From contig JAFLDQ010000023.1 in assembly GCA_017302355.1 (NCBI GenBank), positions 1 to 31,267 of the forward strand: 31,267 nt of DNA. The letters run 5' to 3'. The notes beneath the pieces were generated by a model. That model was not told the DNA's origin, did no database searches, and saw nothing but the letters and a program-made list of their open reading frames with translations. The position numbers were made by a program, and so were the translations under genes. Of this stretch, positions 19,996 to 27,987 are shown one piece after another; within the stretch, counting starts at the first letter, position 1; the number at the start of each line of letters is the position of its first letter. Source of the stretch: Dechloromonas sp. (GTDB lineage Bacteria > Pseudomonadota > Gammaproteobacteria > Burkholderiales > Rhodocyclaceae).

Positions 19996-20330
19996 GCGCA
20001 CGGTCGCTCGCTTCCGTGTCGCACGGCAAGGGCAAGGCAGACGGGCGCTGACCGGCTGTCAGGCCGTGCGCAAGGTCGCCTGCCGCACTGCTGCGGTCGA
20101 CGCCGAAAAGACGGTCAAATTCAACCATCCGCCTTGCGGTGGGTCGGCCGATCGGGTTATGCGGAACGGCGGCTTACGACCCGTCTGCGGCCAGTCGTGC
20201 CATGAGCGATCCAAAGGCCGTTGACGGAGCGAACCCGGCGCTGGCAACGACTCCTCGCCGGCAACTCGTCGGCCTTTGCTGCCGTTGACTGCGCGGTCAG
20301 TGTTCGGCCGGAATGGGCCGGTGACCGGCC
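19996..20330. other. Gene-free boundary before the accessory region
   Basis: No gene is supported in this stretch. GCGCACGG (19996-20003) and CCGTGCGC (20064-20071) form an 8-bp inverted pair just after the response-regulator stop, perhaps the end of that transcript, but without a T run. The remainder has short GGCCGG-type repeats (around 20300-20335) and no recognisable coding remnant. Confidence 0.4.
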
Positions 20331-20502
20331 GTTCAACCTAGAAACCGCAGTTAAACGGGGGTGTCAGGGGGAAAGCCTTGTGCCACAACGATCTACGCGA
20401 TTTCAACTCAACTGCTCCGCACTTGGCGCGGATTTCTCAAAACCATTGTGGCACAAGGCTTTCGGCTTGCCAGGCCATTTCAACTGCGTTTTCTAGGTTC
20501 AA
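20331..20502. mobile_element. MITE-like palindromic element
   Basis: The two ends are imperfect, ungapped inverted copies of about 57 bp. The outer blocks share AACCTAGAAA-x-CGCAGTT (left 20335-20351; inverted on the right as AACTGCG-x-TTTCTAGGTT, about 20482-20499). The inner 18 bp, GAAAGCCTTGTGCCACAA (20371-20388), is perfectly repeated in inverse at 20446-20463. The centre is about 57 bp of unrelated sequence. There is no coding capacity. Size and structure fit a non-autonomous miniature inverted-repeat element or a remnant of two opposed IS ends; no clear target duplication was found. Confidence 0.65.
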
Positions 20503-20508
20503 TGGAGA

Positions 20509-20844
20509 TTACCCGGAAAACGCATCGCCGCGGTGCCAGAGGAAGCCCTCTAGCGCCATCAGCCAACGCCAGCGACGCTCTGCAGTGGCATCGCCGTAGA
20601 TTGCAGCCATCGCATAGTGCCTTGCCGCATTCCCCATGTTGCGACGGGTGCCGAAGCCGGTTTGATACAGATATGCCAGCAGGGCGTGCCCGTCAGCCGC
20701 TCCCCCACTCACCGCCTGCAAAACCAGCGAGAAGGCCCTCTCGCGACCCGCTGCGTCCGTGGCTTCCCGGAATACCTTTCTCCCATCGAGCAGAAGTCCG
20801 TTGGCATGGGCTTGCCGTCCGCCTTTCATTGCTTCAGTCACCAT
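20509..20844 (-). CDS. Sel1-like repeat small protein
   Basis: A 111-residue protein starting MVTEAMKGGRQAHANG. Its C-terminal half has Sel1-type helical repeat features (GGAADGHALLAYLYQTGFGTRRNMGNAARHYAMAAIYGDATAERRW), a fold used for protein contacts. No signal peptide is seen. ATG 20844 is preferred over the longer frame to 20901 because it overlaps the 3' end of the upstream 46-residue gene by 11 bp, giving a coupled pair, whereas the extension lies in the other gene's coding region. It ends a few bp from the MITE-like element. Function unknown. Confidence 0.6.
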   Translation of the reverse strand: MVTEAMKGGRQAHANGLLLDGRKVFREATDAAGRERAFSLVLQAVSGGAADGHALLAYLYQTGFGTRRNMGNAARHYAMAAIYGDATAERRWRWLMALEGFLWHRGDAFSG

Positions 20845-20974
20845 AGTAGAGATCCGCCTCTTGGCACCGGCTGCACTTCCGGCGTGAACGTGCGTGGCCA
20901 TCCGGATTGAACATCATGTACCCCTTGCTGGCGTTGGATTTGGGGGCAACGCCTACGAAAAGTTGATCAGACAT
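20834..20974 (-). CDS. Unrecognised 46-residue small protein with CxxC
   Basis: The minus strand shows an excellent Shine-Dalgarno (AAGGAGGA) followed by ATGATG. The frame from the second ATG reads MSDQLFVGVAPKSNASKGYM and continues through a basic segment with a Cys-Ser-Arg-Cys motif, ending in Leu-Tyr-Tyr-Gly-Asp. The stop overlaps the start of the Sel1-like gene by 11 bp. The SD strength and the coupled overlap argue that it is real, although it is short. The CxxC could be half of a zinc site. Family not recognised. Confidence 0.6.
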   Translation of the reverse strand: MSDQLFVGVAPKSNASKGYMMFNPDGHARSRRKCSRCQEADLYYGD

Positions 20975-20984
20975 CATTCCTCCT

Positions 20985-21291
20985 TGATATCAAAGGCAGC
21001 GGGAAAGGTGATTGCCAGGCGCTGGCGATGACCAGCATCTGGCAACACCCGAATGATTCAGCAGCGTAGCAAGCGAGTACGACAAGATGTGTCGCCATTG
21101 CTGGTCATATCAGGCTTTCCCGCCACGAAATGCGAGTGCCTGTCGCAGTTCCTACGCCGAGATTTGCACCTGCCGCGACACAAATTGTCGCTCCACATGA
21201 AACCCTCGCGGTATTCCCAACCCCGCCGTTCGCCATCATCAATCAGCCAACTCCCCCGATCCCGGGATTCGATTCCATTAGCGAGGACAAG
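20985..21291. promoter_or_regulatory. Divergent control region before the AAA+ operon
   Basis: No gene is supported here. It lies between the minus-strand small-protein pair and the plus-strand AAA+ operon. ATGACCAGCA (21028-21037) is perfectly inverted as TGCTGGTCAT (21099-21108), with centres 71 bp apart. A second inverted repeat GCGACA-CAAAT-TGTCGC lies at 21175-21191, and TGTCGC recurs at 21089 and 21141. These could be operator sites, for example for the WYL regulator of the operon; untested. Confidence 0.45.
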
Positions 21292-23406
21292 ATGTTCACT
21301 ACCACCCTTCCCATCCTGCAGAACCGCGCGGCCATGCCAAAGATCGCAGAAAGACTCGTGAAGACCTGGATCATCAGGATTCTCGTCAAGTTGGGCGCCG
21401 CGTCGCGCCTCTCCAATCTGTTCGGATTCGAAGACGCCTTGTTTGCCGATTACCTGAACCTGCGTTCGCTTGTCGATGACAAGGGCGAGGTGGACATCAA
21501 GGCCGTCACGGCGAAATTGGTGGCCCAACTGCATGAACTCGAGAGCAGCGTGCACCTCATGGGATTGCCGCCTGATCTCGAGAGCAACATTGCGGCAATC
21601 CGCAAGCAGGTGAAGCTGTCAGCGGTAGCTCAGCGCATCCTCGGGTTCGTGGTCCTAATGAACAACGTGCGCGAACTTCGCCACGCCGCAACACTGATGG
21701 GAGACCTGAGTTCCCGCGAACTGGTTCATGCCTTGGCGGCCATTCTCCGCCTGTCCCCCCAGTCGGTACGTAGCGAGATCGGCTCCGGCGGGGTACTGAT
21801 GACCAGCGGCCTGGTAATGGTAGAGCGCGGAAGGCCGGCTGAGATGCCAAGCAAACTCATGCCACTCGGCGGCGACTTCGCCGAGCGGATGATGCATGAG
21901 GCCGCTGGCGTTCATCAGCTATTCAGCGAATCGTTTTTCCGTTCGCAGCCGCCGACCCTGGAACGATCCGACTTCGCACACGTCAAGGCCGAGTTGCGCG
22001 TGCTGTTGCCGCTGCTTCGCCCGGCGCGGCGGCTGCCGCAGCAGGGCATCAATATCCTGGTCTATGGCGCACCCGGTCTCGGCAAGACCGAGTTCGCACG
22101 CCGCCTTGCCGAGGACTGCGGCCTGGAACTGTACGAAGTCGCTTCGAGCGACCGGGACGGCGATCCGCTCGAAGCCGAGACGCGCCTGTCAGGATATCGG
22201 GCCGCCTTGAAGCTCCTCAAGCCGTCGCGCAGCATGATCATGTTCGACGAAGCCGAGGATGTCTTCGGCGGCGGGCGAGGGAGTATTTTTGCGCCTCCAC
22301 CCGTCGCGCAGCAGCACAAGGCCTGGGTGAACCACACCCTGGAAACGAATCCCGTGCCGACCATCTGGGTCACCAATGCGGTTTCCGGGCTGGACAGGGC
22401 ATTCATCCGCCGATTCGCGATGGTCTTCGAGATGCCCGCGCCGTCCGCCAGGCAGTTGCGCAACCTGGTGCAGAAGGTGGCCGGCGACACCCTGCCGGCC
22501 GAGGTCGTCTCCGAAGTCTCGGACCTCAAGTATGTAACGCCTGCCGTGCTGACCCGTGCCGCCAACGTTGTCCGCACGATCTCTACCGGCCTGTCGCCCG
22601 AGCATCGCGCGGGCGCCTTTCGCATGCTGGTAACTGGAACGCTCACCGCGCAGGGCCACGACGCACCGCCCCCCGCCAAGACGGCGAGCGCTTCCGAACT
22701 CTATGATCCCACCTGCTCGACAGCCGACATTGACCTTCACCAGATCGCACGGGGCCTGAAGGACGGAAAATCCGGTCGCATCTGCCTGTTCGGCCCCCCG
22801 GGAACGGGCAAGACCGCGTACGGGGAATGGCTTGCCGGCGAGCTGGGCGCTCCGCTCCATTCCCACCGGATTTCCGACATCGTGTCGGCTTATATCGGCG
22901 AAAGCGAGCGAAATCTCGCCAATGCCTTCCGCAGGGCAACCAAGGAAGGCGCCGTCCTGATGCTCGACGAAGTCGACAGCTTCCTGCGGGAGCGCAAGGG
23001 CGCTCGCCATAGCTGGGAGGTGACGCAGGTCAATGAGATGCTGACGCAGATGGAAGCCTTCGAGGGGGTATTCATCGCATCGACCAACCTCATGGACAAC
23101 CTCGACGAGGGGGCGCTCCGCCGTTTCGATCTGAAGATCAAGTTCGGCTACCTGCTGCCGACCCAGGGGGCGGTCCTGCTCGAGCGCTATTGCCGGAACC
23201 TGTCGATCGCCCCGGCTTCCCCGGCGCAAGCGGGACGCCTGTGCGCCTCCGGCAACCTCACCCCGGGTGATTTTGCGGCCGTCGCACGGCGGCACCGCTT
23301 TCATCCGCTGGCAAGCGGCGACAACTTTGTAGAAGCCCTGCTGGCCGAAATCCGACTCAAGAAAAATTGGGGCGCGAGGCCGATCGGCTTCCTGTCGGCC
23401 GCTTGA
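21292..23406 (+). CDS. Double AAA+ ATPase
   Basis: A 704-residue protein with two ATPase modules. Module 1 (about 245-400) has Walker A GAPGLGKTE, Walker B MIMFDEAED and an IRRF arginine-finger-like segment. Module 2 (about 490-650) has Walker A FGPPGTGKT, pore-like YIGESERN, Walker B VLMLDEVDS and ALRRFD. The N-terminal ~240 residues are helical and unrecognised. Both Walker B motifs retain the catalytic Glu, so both sites look active. The start ATG 21292 follows GAGGACA; an upstream extension to 21130 looks non-coding. It heads an operon with a nuclease-like gene 28 bp downstream, suggesting an NTP-driven remodeller or loader working with that protein. Confidence 0.88.
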   Translation: MFTTTLPILQNRAAMPKIAERLVKTWIIRILVKLGAASRLSNLFGFEDALFADYLNLRSLVDDKGEVDIKAVTAKLVAQLHELESSVHLMGLPPDLESNIAAIRKQVKLSAVAQRILGFVVLMNNVRELRHAATLMGDLSSRELVHALAAILRLSPQSVRSEIGSGGVLMTSGLVMVERGRPAEMPSKLMPLGGDFAERMMHEAAGVHQLFSESFFRSQPPTLERSDFAHVKAELRVLLPLLRPARRLPQQGINILVYGAPGLGKTEFARRLAEDCGLELYEVASSDRDGDPLEAETRLSGYRAALKLLKPSRSMIMFDEAEDVFGGGRGSIFAPPPVAQQHKAWVNHTLETNPVPTIWVTNAVSGLDRAFIRRFAMVFEMPAPSARQLRNLVQKVAGDTLPAEVVSEVSDLKYVTPAVLTRAANVVRTISTGLSPEHRAGAFRMLVTGTLTAQGHDAPPPAKTASASELYDPTCSTADIDLHQIARGLKDGKSGRICLFGPPGTGKTAYGEWLAGELGAPLHSHRISDIVSAYIGESERNLANAFRRATKEGAVLMLDEVDSFLRERKGARHSWEVTQVNEMLTQMEAFEGVFIASTNLMDNLDEGALRRFDLKIKFGYLLPTQGAVLLERYCRNLSIAPASPAQAGRLCASGNLTPGDFAAVARRHRFHPLASGDNFVEALLAEIRLKKNWGARPIGFLSAA

Positions 23407-23434
23407 TCAGTAACAATTGGATATGGAGAAAAAC

Positions 23435-24904
23435 ATGCACGGACTATCGAAATCGAAAATCATGGCGCACCGCCAATGCGCGAAGCGGCTCTGGCTTCAG
23501 ACGTATCGGCCCGAACTCGCCAGCGAGTCCTCGCAGGCCCGCATCGCCATGGAGAATGGCAACCGGATCGGCGAGGCGGCCCGGACCATCTTTCCAGGCG
23601 GCACGCTGATCGACGCGACGGACATGCGCGCCGCCCTCGCCCAGACACGGGCAGCCCTGGCGGAACATCCGGATCGCCCGCTATTCGAAGGCACGTTCGA
23701 ACATCAAGGGGTGCTGATCCGTGCAGACATCCTCGTTCCCGGCAAGGAGGGGGCGAATCTGATCGAGGTCAAGGGTTCGGCATCGGTCAAGGACTACCAG
23801 ATCGCCGATGCCGCGATCCAGGCTTGGGTCGTTCGCGCGGAGGGCCTGCCGGTGCGTACGGTCTCGGTCGCATTTGCCGACAGATCATTCCGATACGCCG
23901 GGAACGACGACTACGCGGGCCTCATCAAGCCGGAGGACGTCACCGGTGCCGCCGACGCCCTTGCGCCGGAGGTCGGCCAATGGGCCGCCGCTGCGCGCAC
24001 CACGCTCGTTGGCCCCGAACCGGGCATCCAATGTGGGCCGCAGTGCAAGGACCCCTATGCGTGCCCATTCCTCGCCCACTGCACCGCTCGGGAATCGGTT
24101 CCCGCCGATTACCCGCTCGACGACCTCTACAAGGCAACCAAGGACCAGAAGGCAGCATTGAGCGCCATGGGCTACTCCGACATCCGGCAGATTCCGCCGG
24201 CACTGCTGAAGACCGACCGCCAGCGGCGCATCCGGCAGGCTGCGCTGGATGGCAGGCCCTATCTGGATGACCAGGCCGGGGGGAAACTTCGTGCAGCCCC
24301 TTATCCCCGCCACTATTTCGATTTCGAAACCATCTCGGTCGGTTTGCCGGCTTGGCCGGACACGGGGCCGCACATGGTCATTCCCTTCCAGTGGTCCTGC
24401 CATGTCGAGCGCGCCCCGGGCGTAGTCGAGCACCATGAGTACCTGGCAAGCGGCGCCGGGGATCCGCGCCGCGAATGCGCCGAGTCGCTCATCGCAGCAG
24501 TCGGCGGCGAAGGGCCAATCTATGCCTACCATGCACAGTTCGAGGCGCTCCGGTTGCGTGATCTGGCCGAGCGGTTTCCCGATCTGGCCGGCAACTTGAA
24601 CGGCATCGCGAACCGCCTGACCTGCCTTGAGAAGCTGACCCTGGCAAGCTACTATCACCCTGACATGCACGGCTCCTGGTCGCTGAAGCAGGTTCTGCCG
24701 ACCGTTGTGCCGCACCTCGACTACGCGAACCTTGCCGTCCGTGACGGCATCCTTGCCCAGGAGGCCTTTCTGGAAATCATGAACCCGCAGACCGGCGACG
24801 AGCGTCGCAACGAACTGCGATGCCAGTTGCTCGAATACTGCGGCCGCGACACCGAGGCCCTGGTCTGCCTGGCGCGTTTCCTGGAGAGCGCAGGTGCCCG
24901 CTAA
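23435..24904 (+). CDS. Cas4-like nuclease / DUF2779-type exonuclease fusion
   Basis: A 489-residue protein with two apparent catalytic parts. The N-terminal half resembles Cas4/RecB-type PD-(D/E)xK nucleases: an early Cys (KSKIMAHRQCAKRLWL), IRADILVPG and LIEVKGS (E111, K113), then a cluster C-x3-C-x5-C-x5-C (CGPQCKDPYACPFLAHC) that could bind [4Fe-4S] with the first Cys. The C-terminal half begins YFDFETI (D296, E298) and ends in YCGRDTEAL, the layout of DEDD/RNase H-fold exonucleases in DUF2779 proteins. ATG 23435 is 7 nt after GGAG; the TTG at 23417 is rejected. Assignments are from motifs and memory of the families. It probably degrades or trims nucleic acid. Confidence 0.78.
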   Translation: MHGLSKSKIMAHRQCAKRLWLQTYRPELASESSQARIAMENGNRIGEAARTIFPGGTLIDATDMRAALAQTRAALAEHPDRPLFEGTFEHQGVLIRADILVPGKEGANLIEVKGSASVKDYQIADAAIQAWVVRAEGLPVRTVSVAFADRSFRYAGNDDYAGLIKPEDVTGAADALAPEVGQWAAAARTTLVGPEPGIQCGPQCKDPYACPFLAHCTARESVPADYPLDDLYKATKDQKAALSAMGYSDIRQIPPALLKTDRQRRIRQAALDGRPYLDDQAGGKLRAAPYPRHYFDFETISVGLPAWPDTGPHMVIPFQWSCHVERAPGVVEHHEYLASGAGDPRRECAESLIAAVGGEGPIYAYHAQFEALRLRDLAERFPDLAGNLNGIANRLTCLEKLTLASYYHPDMHGSWSLKQVLPTVVPHLDYANLAVRDGILAQEAFLEIMNPQTGDERRNELRCQLLEYCGRDTEALVCLARFLESAGAR

Positions 24905-25913
24905 TTCCGCAGACGGCGCCATTGCAAGGCAATGGGAAGTGCTCAAGATCATCCCGTCGGCCCGTTCACCGGGCCTGAAGCCGTCCGATTTCAAGAATGA
25001 ACTGAGCGACCGCGGCTATGAAGTCAGCCTGCGCACCGTGCAGCGCGATCTCAAGGCATTGGCGGAGGTTTTTGACATCGACTGCGAACCCGGCGAGAAG
25101 AATGAAACCTTCTGGCGCTGGCAAAGCGGCGCCAAGTTGGACATCCAGAGCCTGGAATTGACGGACGCGCTGACCCTGCGGCTGATCGAAGCCTCCCTGC
25201 GTCCGCTGCTGCCGGCCAGCGTGTTGAAGGCATTGGAGCCGCGTCTGCAGAATGCCACCGAGAAGCTTGACGCGGTCAGTTCAAGGAATTCGGTCAGCAG
25301 CTGGACCAACAAGGTCGCCAGCGTCCTGCCCATGGTGCCCTTCATCCCGCCGAAGATCGATCCGAGCGTGCTCGAGACGGTGCAGGACTGCCTGCTCAAG
25401 GATTTCGTCATCACCTGCTGCTACCGGAGCGTCGCGGCCGAGAGGCCCAAGGAACTGAAGCTGCATCCGCTCGGACTGGTCCAGCGCGGGCCGGTCACCT
25501 ACCTGATCGCCACCGCCTTCCATTACGAGGAACCCCGCCCGTTCGCTCTGCACCGAATGAGCGACGTGGTGAACACCTATGACAGCGTGAAACGGCCCAA
25601 GGGGTTTTCGTTGAAGCAGTTCATCGACGACGGCGGGATGGGATTCGGTGAAGCGAACCCGATCAACCTGGTCGCCAGGATCTCGCCGATGCTGGCGCGG
25701 GAACTTGAGGAAACCAAGCTGTCTGCACACCAGAAGATCCGGCCGGATGGCGGCTGGTTCCTGATCGAGGCGACGGTTCAGGATACCTGGCAGTTGCGGT
25801 GGTGGCTGCTAGCGAAAATCGGTGATTTAGTAGTCTTGGAACCCGACGACCTTGGAGCCGAAATCCTCAATAGACTGAAATCTGGACTGAGCACCTACCA
25901 CCAAAATTCATAA
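24894..25913 (+). CDS. WYL-domain transcriptional regulator
   Basis: A 339-residue protein: N-terminal winged helix (about 1-65, with LKPSDFKNELSDRGYEVSLRTVQRDLKALAE), a central WYL region (about 170-240; ITCCYRSVAAERPKELKLHPLGLVQRGPVTYLIA, RPFALHRMSDV) and a C-terminal WCX-like part. WYL proteins often regulate defence and DNA-damage loci and bind nucleic-acid ligands. Start GTG 24894 with GGAG eight nt upstream; it overlaps the nuclease gene by 11 bp. Codon use changes sharply in the last ~100 bp (CTA, TTA, GTA, TTG after about 25808), suggesting a recombination boundary near the 3' end. Confidence 0.88.
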   Translation: MPANSADGAIARQWEVLKIIPSARSPGLKPSDFKNELSDRGYEVSLRTVQRDLKALAEVFDIDCEPGEKNETFWRWQSGAKLDIQSLELTDALTLRLIEASLRPLLPASVLKALEPRLQNATEKLDAVSSRNSVSSWTNKVASVLPMVPFIPPKIDPSVLETVQDCLLKDFVITCCYRSVAAERPKELKLHPLGLVQRGPVTYLIATAFHYEEPRPFALHRMSDVVNTYDSVKRPKGFSLKQFIDDGGMGFGEANPINLVARISPMLARELEETKLSAHQKIRPDGGWFLIEATVQDTWQLRWWLLAKIGDLVVLEPDDLGAEILNRLKSGLSTYHQNS

Positions 25914-25924
25914 GGACGATCACC

Positions 25925-27121
25925 ATGAAACGCGAAAATTACATCGCTGACAAGGACGTAGAAGGGTTCATCAACTTTCTGGTTGATGACATTCAAGGCA
26001 ATGGGAAAGCTCTAGATCATAAACTGAACATAAGAGATACGAGAGTCCCCAAGGACTACAAGAATCCCCGATCCATTAACTCGCTAAAAGAAGCTTTCGA
26101 ATCCTACTTTTGGGCATCGAAGGGCTTCGACGAAACGTCGCTTCTGCTTGTACCTCTCCGCTTATCGCTCTTTGAAGCCTACTACTCCAAAAACAAAGCA
26201 AACTTGGTTGCCGCCGCAGGTGGTGTATTTGATTGGGGCCTTACAGCCAATGCCTCAGCATGGAACAAAAAGTGGGCAACGAGCAGGAAGGACTTCGTAT
26301 CGAGTATCGCTCAGGCTCTGCATGAACTTTCAAGTAGCGAGCCAAAGCCGGAGGTGTTTGACGATGATCGGTGTCGGATGAACTCAGGTTTTACCAAGGT
26401 GTACGCGCTCCTTCACCCCGGGTCTATCATTTACGATGGGCGGGTTGGGGCGGCTCTTGGTTTACTAGTTATCCATTTTCTGAATGGGAAAGGGGAGAGC
26501 AAGTTACCAGCATCCTTGGCCTTCCCGTGGGCTCCGGGCGTCGGTAAGGCAAACCGTAACCCTAGCTCGAATAACTTTCAATTCCCGACCATCCAATCAC
26601 TTGGTCCCAAGGGGCACGCCACATGGAACATCAAGGCTAACTGGATAATTAATGAAGTCATCAACAAATGCGTTGGTTCTGCCACCTGGTTGACGGGAGA
26701 ACCAGTAAGGCAATTAGAAGCAGCGCTATTCATGATTGGCTATGAAATTCCAACTAAGTCGGTAGCAGGGCCTGCGAAGACAAGTGCCTCGGCATCAAGT
26801 GTTCTCTACGTACCAAGAGGATCGTTGATCGAAGCACTGAACGGATCGTTTGATGTCAATCATCTTATTGAGCACATGCGAAATAGCGGTCTCGAATACC
26901 TGATTCAAGGTCAGCAGGCATGCAGTTACGCGGATCACACCAAGAAGAAATCACTGGATTATTGGATCCGCGGAAGGTGTGCCGCCAAACGAGACCAGAA
27001 GCAAGCAGATAATAGGGTAATCACACAATTGGTCAACACTGGTTTTTTCCGTGAGGACGCAAAACTCGACTGTCCTGAAACTGGCCACAAATGTAAAGGT
27101 GTCGTGCTTGTCCCCGAATGA
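25925..27121 (+). CDS. Unrecognised low-GC protein, possible effector 1
   Basis: A 398-residue cytosolic-looking protein with no signal or membrane helix. I do not recognise it. Visible features: a segment FTKVYALLHPGSIIYDGRVGAALGLL (about 156-181) vaguely like helix-rich DNA-binding cores, GPKGHATWNIKANWIINEV, and a basic, Cys-containing C-terminus (CSYADHTKKKSLDYWIRGRC, then C-x6-C). GC content and codon use are clearly lower than in the three genes upstream. It is 11 bp after the WYL gene (AAGGACG ribosome site) and overlaps the next gene by 4 bp, so it belongs to the same operon. It may be a variable effector. Confidence 0.7.
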   Translation: MKRENYIADKDVEGFINFLVDDIQGNGKALDHKLNIRDTRVPKDYKNPRSINSLKEAFESYFWASKGFDETSLLLVPLRLSLFEAYYSKNKANLVAAAGGVFDWGLTANASAWNKKWATSRKDFVSSIAQALHELSSSEPKPEVFDDDRCRMNSGFTKVYALLHPGSIIYDGRVGAALGLLVIHFLNGKGESKLPASLAFPWAPGVGKANRNPSSNNFQFPTIQSLGPKGHATWNIKANWIINEVINKCVGSATWLTGEPVRQLEAALFMIGYEIPTKSVAGPAKTSASASSVLYVPRGSLIEALNGSFDVNHLIEHMRNSGLEYLIQGQQACSYADHTKKKSLDYWIRGRCAAKRDQKQADNRVITQLVNTGFFREDAKLDCPETGHKCKGVVLVPE

Positions 27122-27906
27122 CGCAGAGGGCAGGCAGTTTTTTCATGATTGATCGCTTTCTCCGAGTAGCAACACCGGTGCGGCTAACGGAACTTAACTC
27201 TGATTCGATCCTTCGGAGTCGATTTCCGCTGGGGGAATTACTTCGAAACTCACTTTTCTATCCTTCATCAGCATTTGACGGCGATCCAGTGAAGCATCTT
27301 GCGGGATACATCCACAGCTTCATCTATGTGGACTATGGACACACCGAGGGGGAGTTGTTGGAAGTCCTGAAAACTCGGGGATTCTCAGGATATGAACCGA
27401 TTGCTACACGCTCGGTGACAGAGCAAGAGCTGACTCCGAACGGCTGGACACCTCAAGCGCCAAACCACCTTGATGGCGACCAGACTCGGTATCGTGACTG
27501 GTGGATCAAACAGCCGTTCTGTTTGTGGACTGTCTTTCAGCGCTGCGATGACCGACCACACAGTCATGGTCCAGTGCGTTTCAGCCTGCTCTATCTTTGC
27601 GCAGACGGTGCAGCAGCCTACCAAGCGCTATATATTGCCAATGCGATAGCACCGAAGGCCATCGCCGTCATTCAACCCGGCCACAGCTTCGGTGGCAACT
27701 GGACCAACTTCGAAGACCCGCAGCAAATCCTCGCCAGAACGGTCGCTGCCAATCCGGCGGGCAAACCTGAGTTCCTGCTCTACGGCGGATATGGGTCACG
27801 CGACTATTACCGACAGCCCTGTTGGCCAGAATACAGCGAACACGTTTGCTTCCTCGACAAGCACGATGGCGGGACCATCGGCCTCTGGCGCCTGAAACCC
27901 GAATAG
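27118..27906 (+). CDS. Unrecognised low-GC protein, possible effector 2
   Basis: A 262-residue protein without signal peptide. Not recognised. It is aromatic- and His-rich, with blocks FPLGELLRNSLFYPSSAFDGDPVKHLAG, HSFIYVDYGHT, ELTPNGWTP, FSLLYLCADGAAAYQALYIAN, AIAVIQPGHSFGGNWTNFEDP and YGSRDYYRQPCW. The regular pattern suggests a conserved alpha/beta enzyme-like fold rather than a chance frame. ATG 27118 overlaps the preceding stop (ATGA); ATG 27145 is an alternative. It is the last gene of the operon and faces the NADAR gene tail to tail. Confidence 0.7.
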   Translation: MTQRAGSFFMIDRFLRVATPVRLTELNSDSILRSRFPLGELLRNSLFYPSSAFDGDPVKHLAGYIHSFIYVDYGHTEGELLEVLKTRGFSGYEPIATRSVTEQELTPNGWTPQAPNHLDGDQTRYRDWWIKQPFCLWTVFQRCDDRPHSHGPVRFSLLYLCADGAAAYQALYIANAIAPKAIAVIQPGHSFGGNWTNFEDPQQILARTVAANPAGKPEFLLYGGYGSRDYYRQPCWPEYSEHVCFLDKHDGGTIGLWRLKPE

Positions 27907-27939
27907 CGAAAGACTCGGCCTCGTGATGTCGGCCAGGGC

Positions 27940-27967
27940 GGTGACGCTCGCCGATCATCGCGTCACC
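27940..27967. terminator. Bidirectional hairpin between convergent genes
   Basis: GGTGACGC and GCGTCACC form a perfect 8-bp stem around a 12-nt loop in the 81-bp gap between the plus-strand operon end and the NADAR gene end. There is no T run on either side, so termination efficiency is uncertain. Confidence 0.45.
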
Positions 27968-27987
27968 ACCTGCCGATTTCATCAGGG

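Noticed and set aside
16515..20001. Large minus-strand open frames opposite the kinase and regulator genes
   Set aside because: The plus strand encodes complete HisKA/HATPase and NtrC motifs; the antisense frames have no recognisable domain.
23435..24904. CRISPR Cas4 proper
   Set aside because: The N-terminal half is Cas4-like, but the protein has an added DEDD/DUF2779 half and there is no cas1, cas2 or repeat array in the window.
27118..27906. DarT-type ADP-ribosyltransferase partner for the NADAR protein
   Set aside because: No DarT or other ADP-ribosyltransferase motif could be recognised in this protein; the idea is kept only as a test in the findings.
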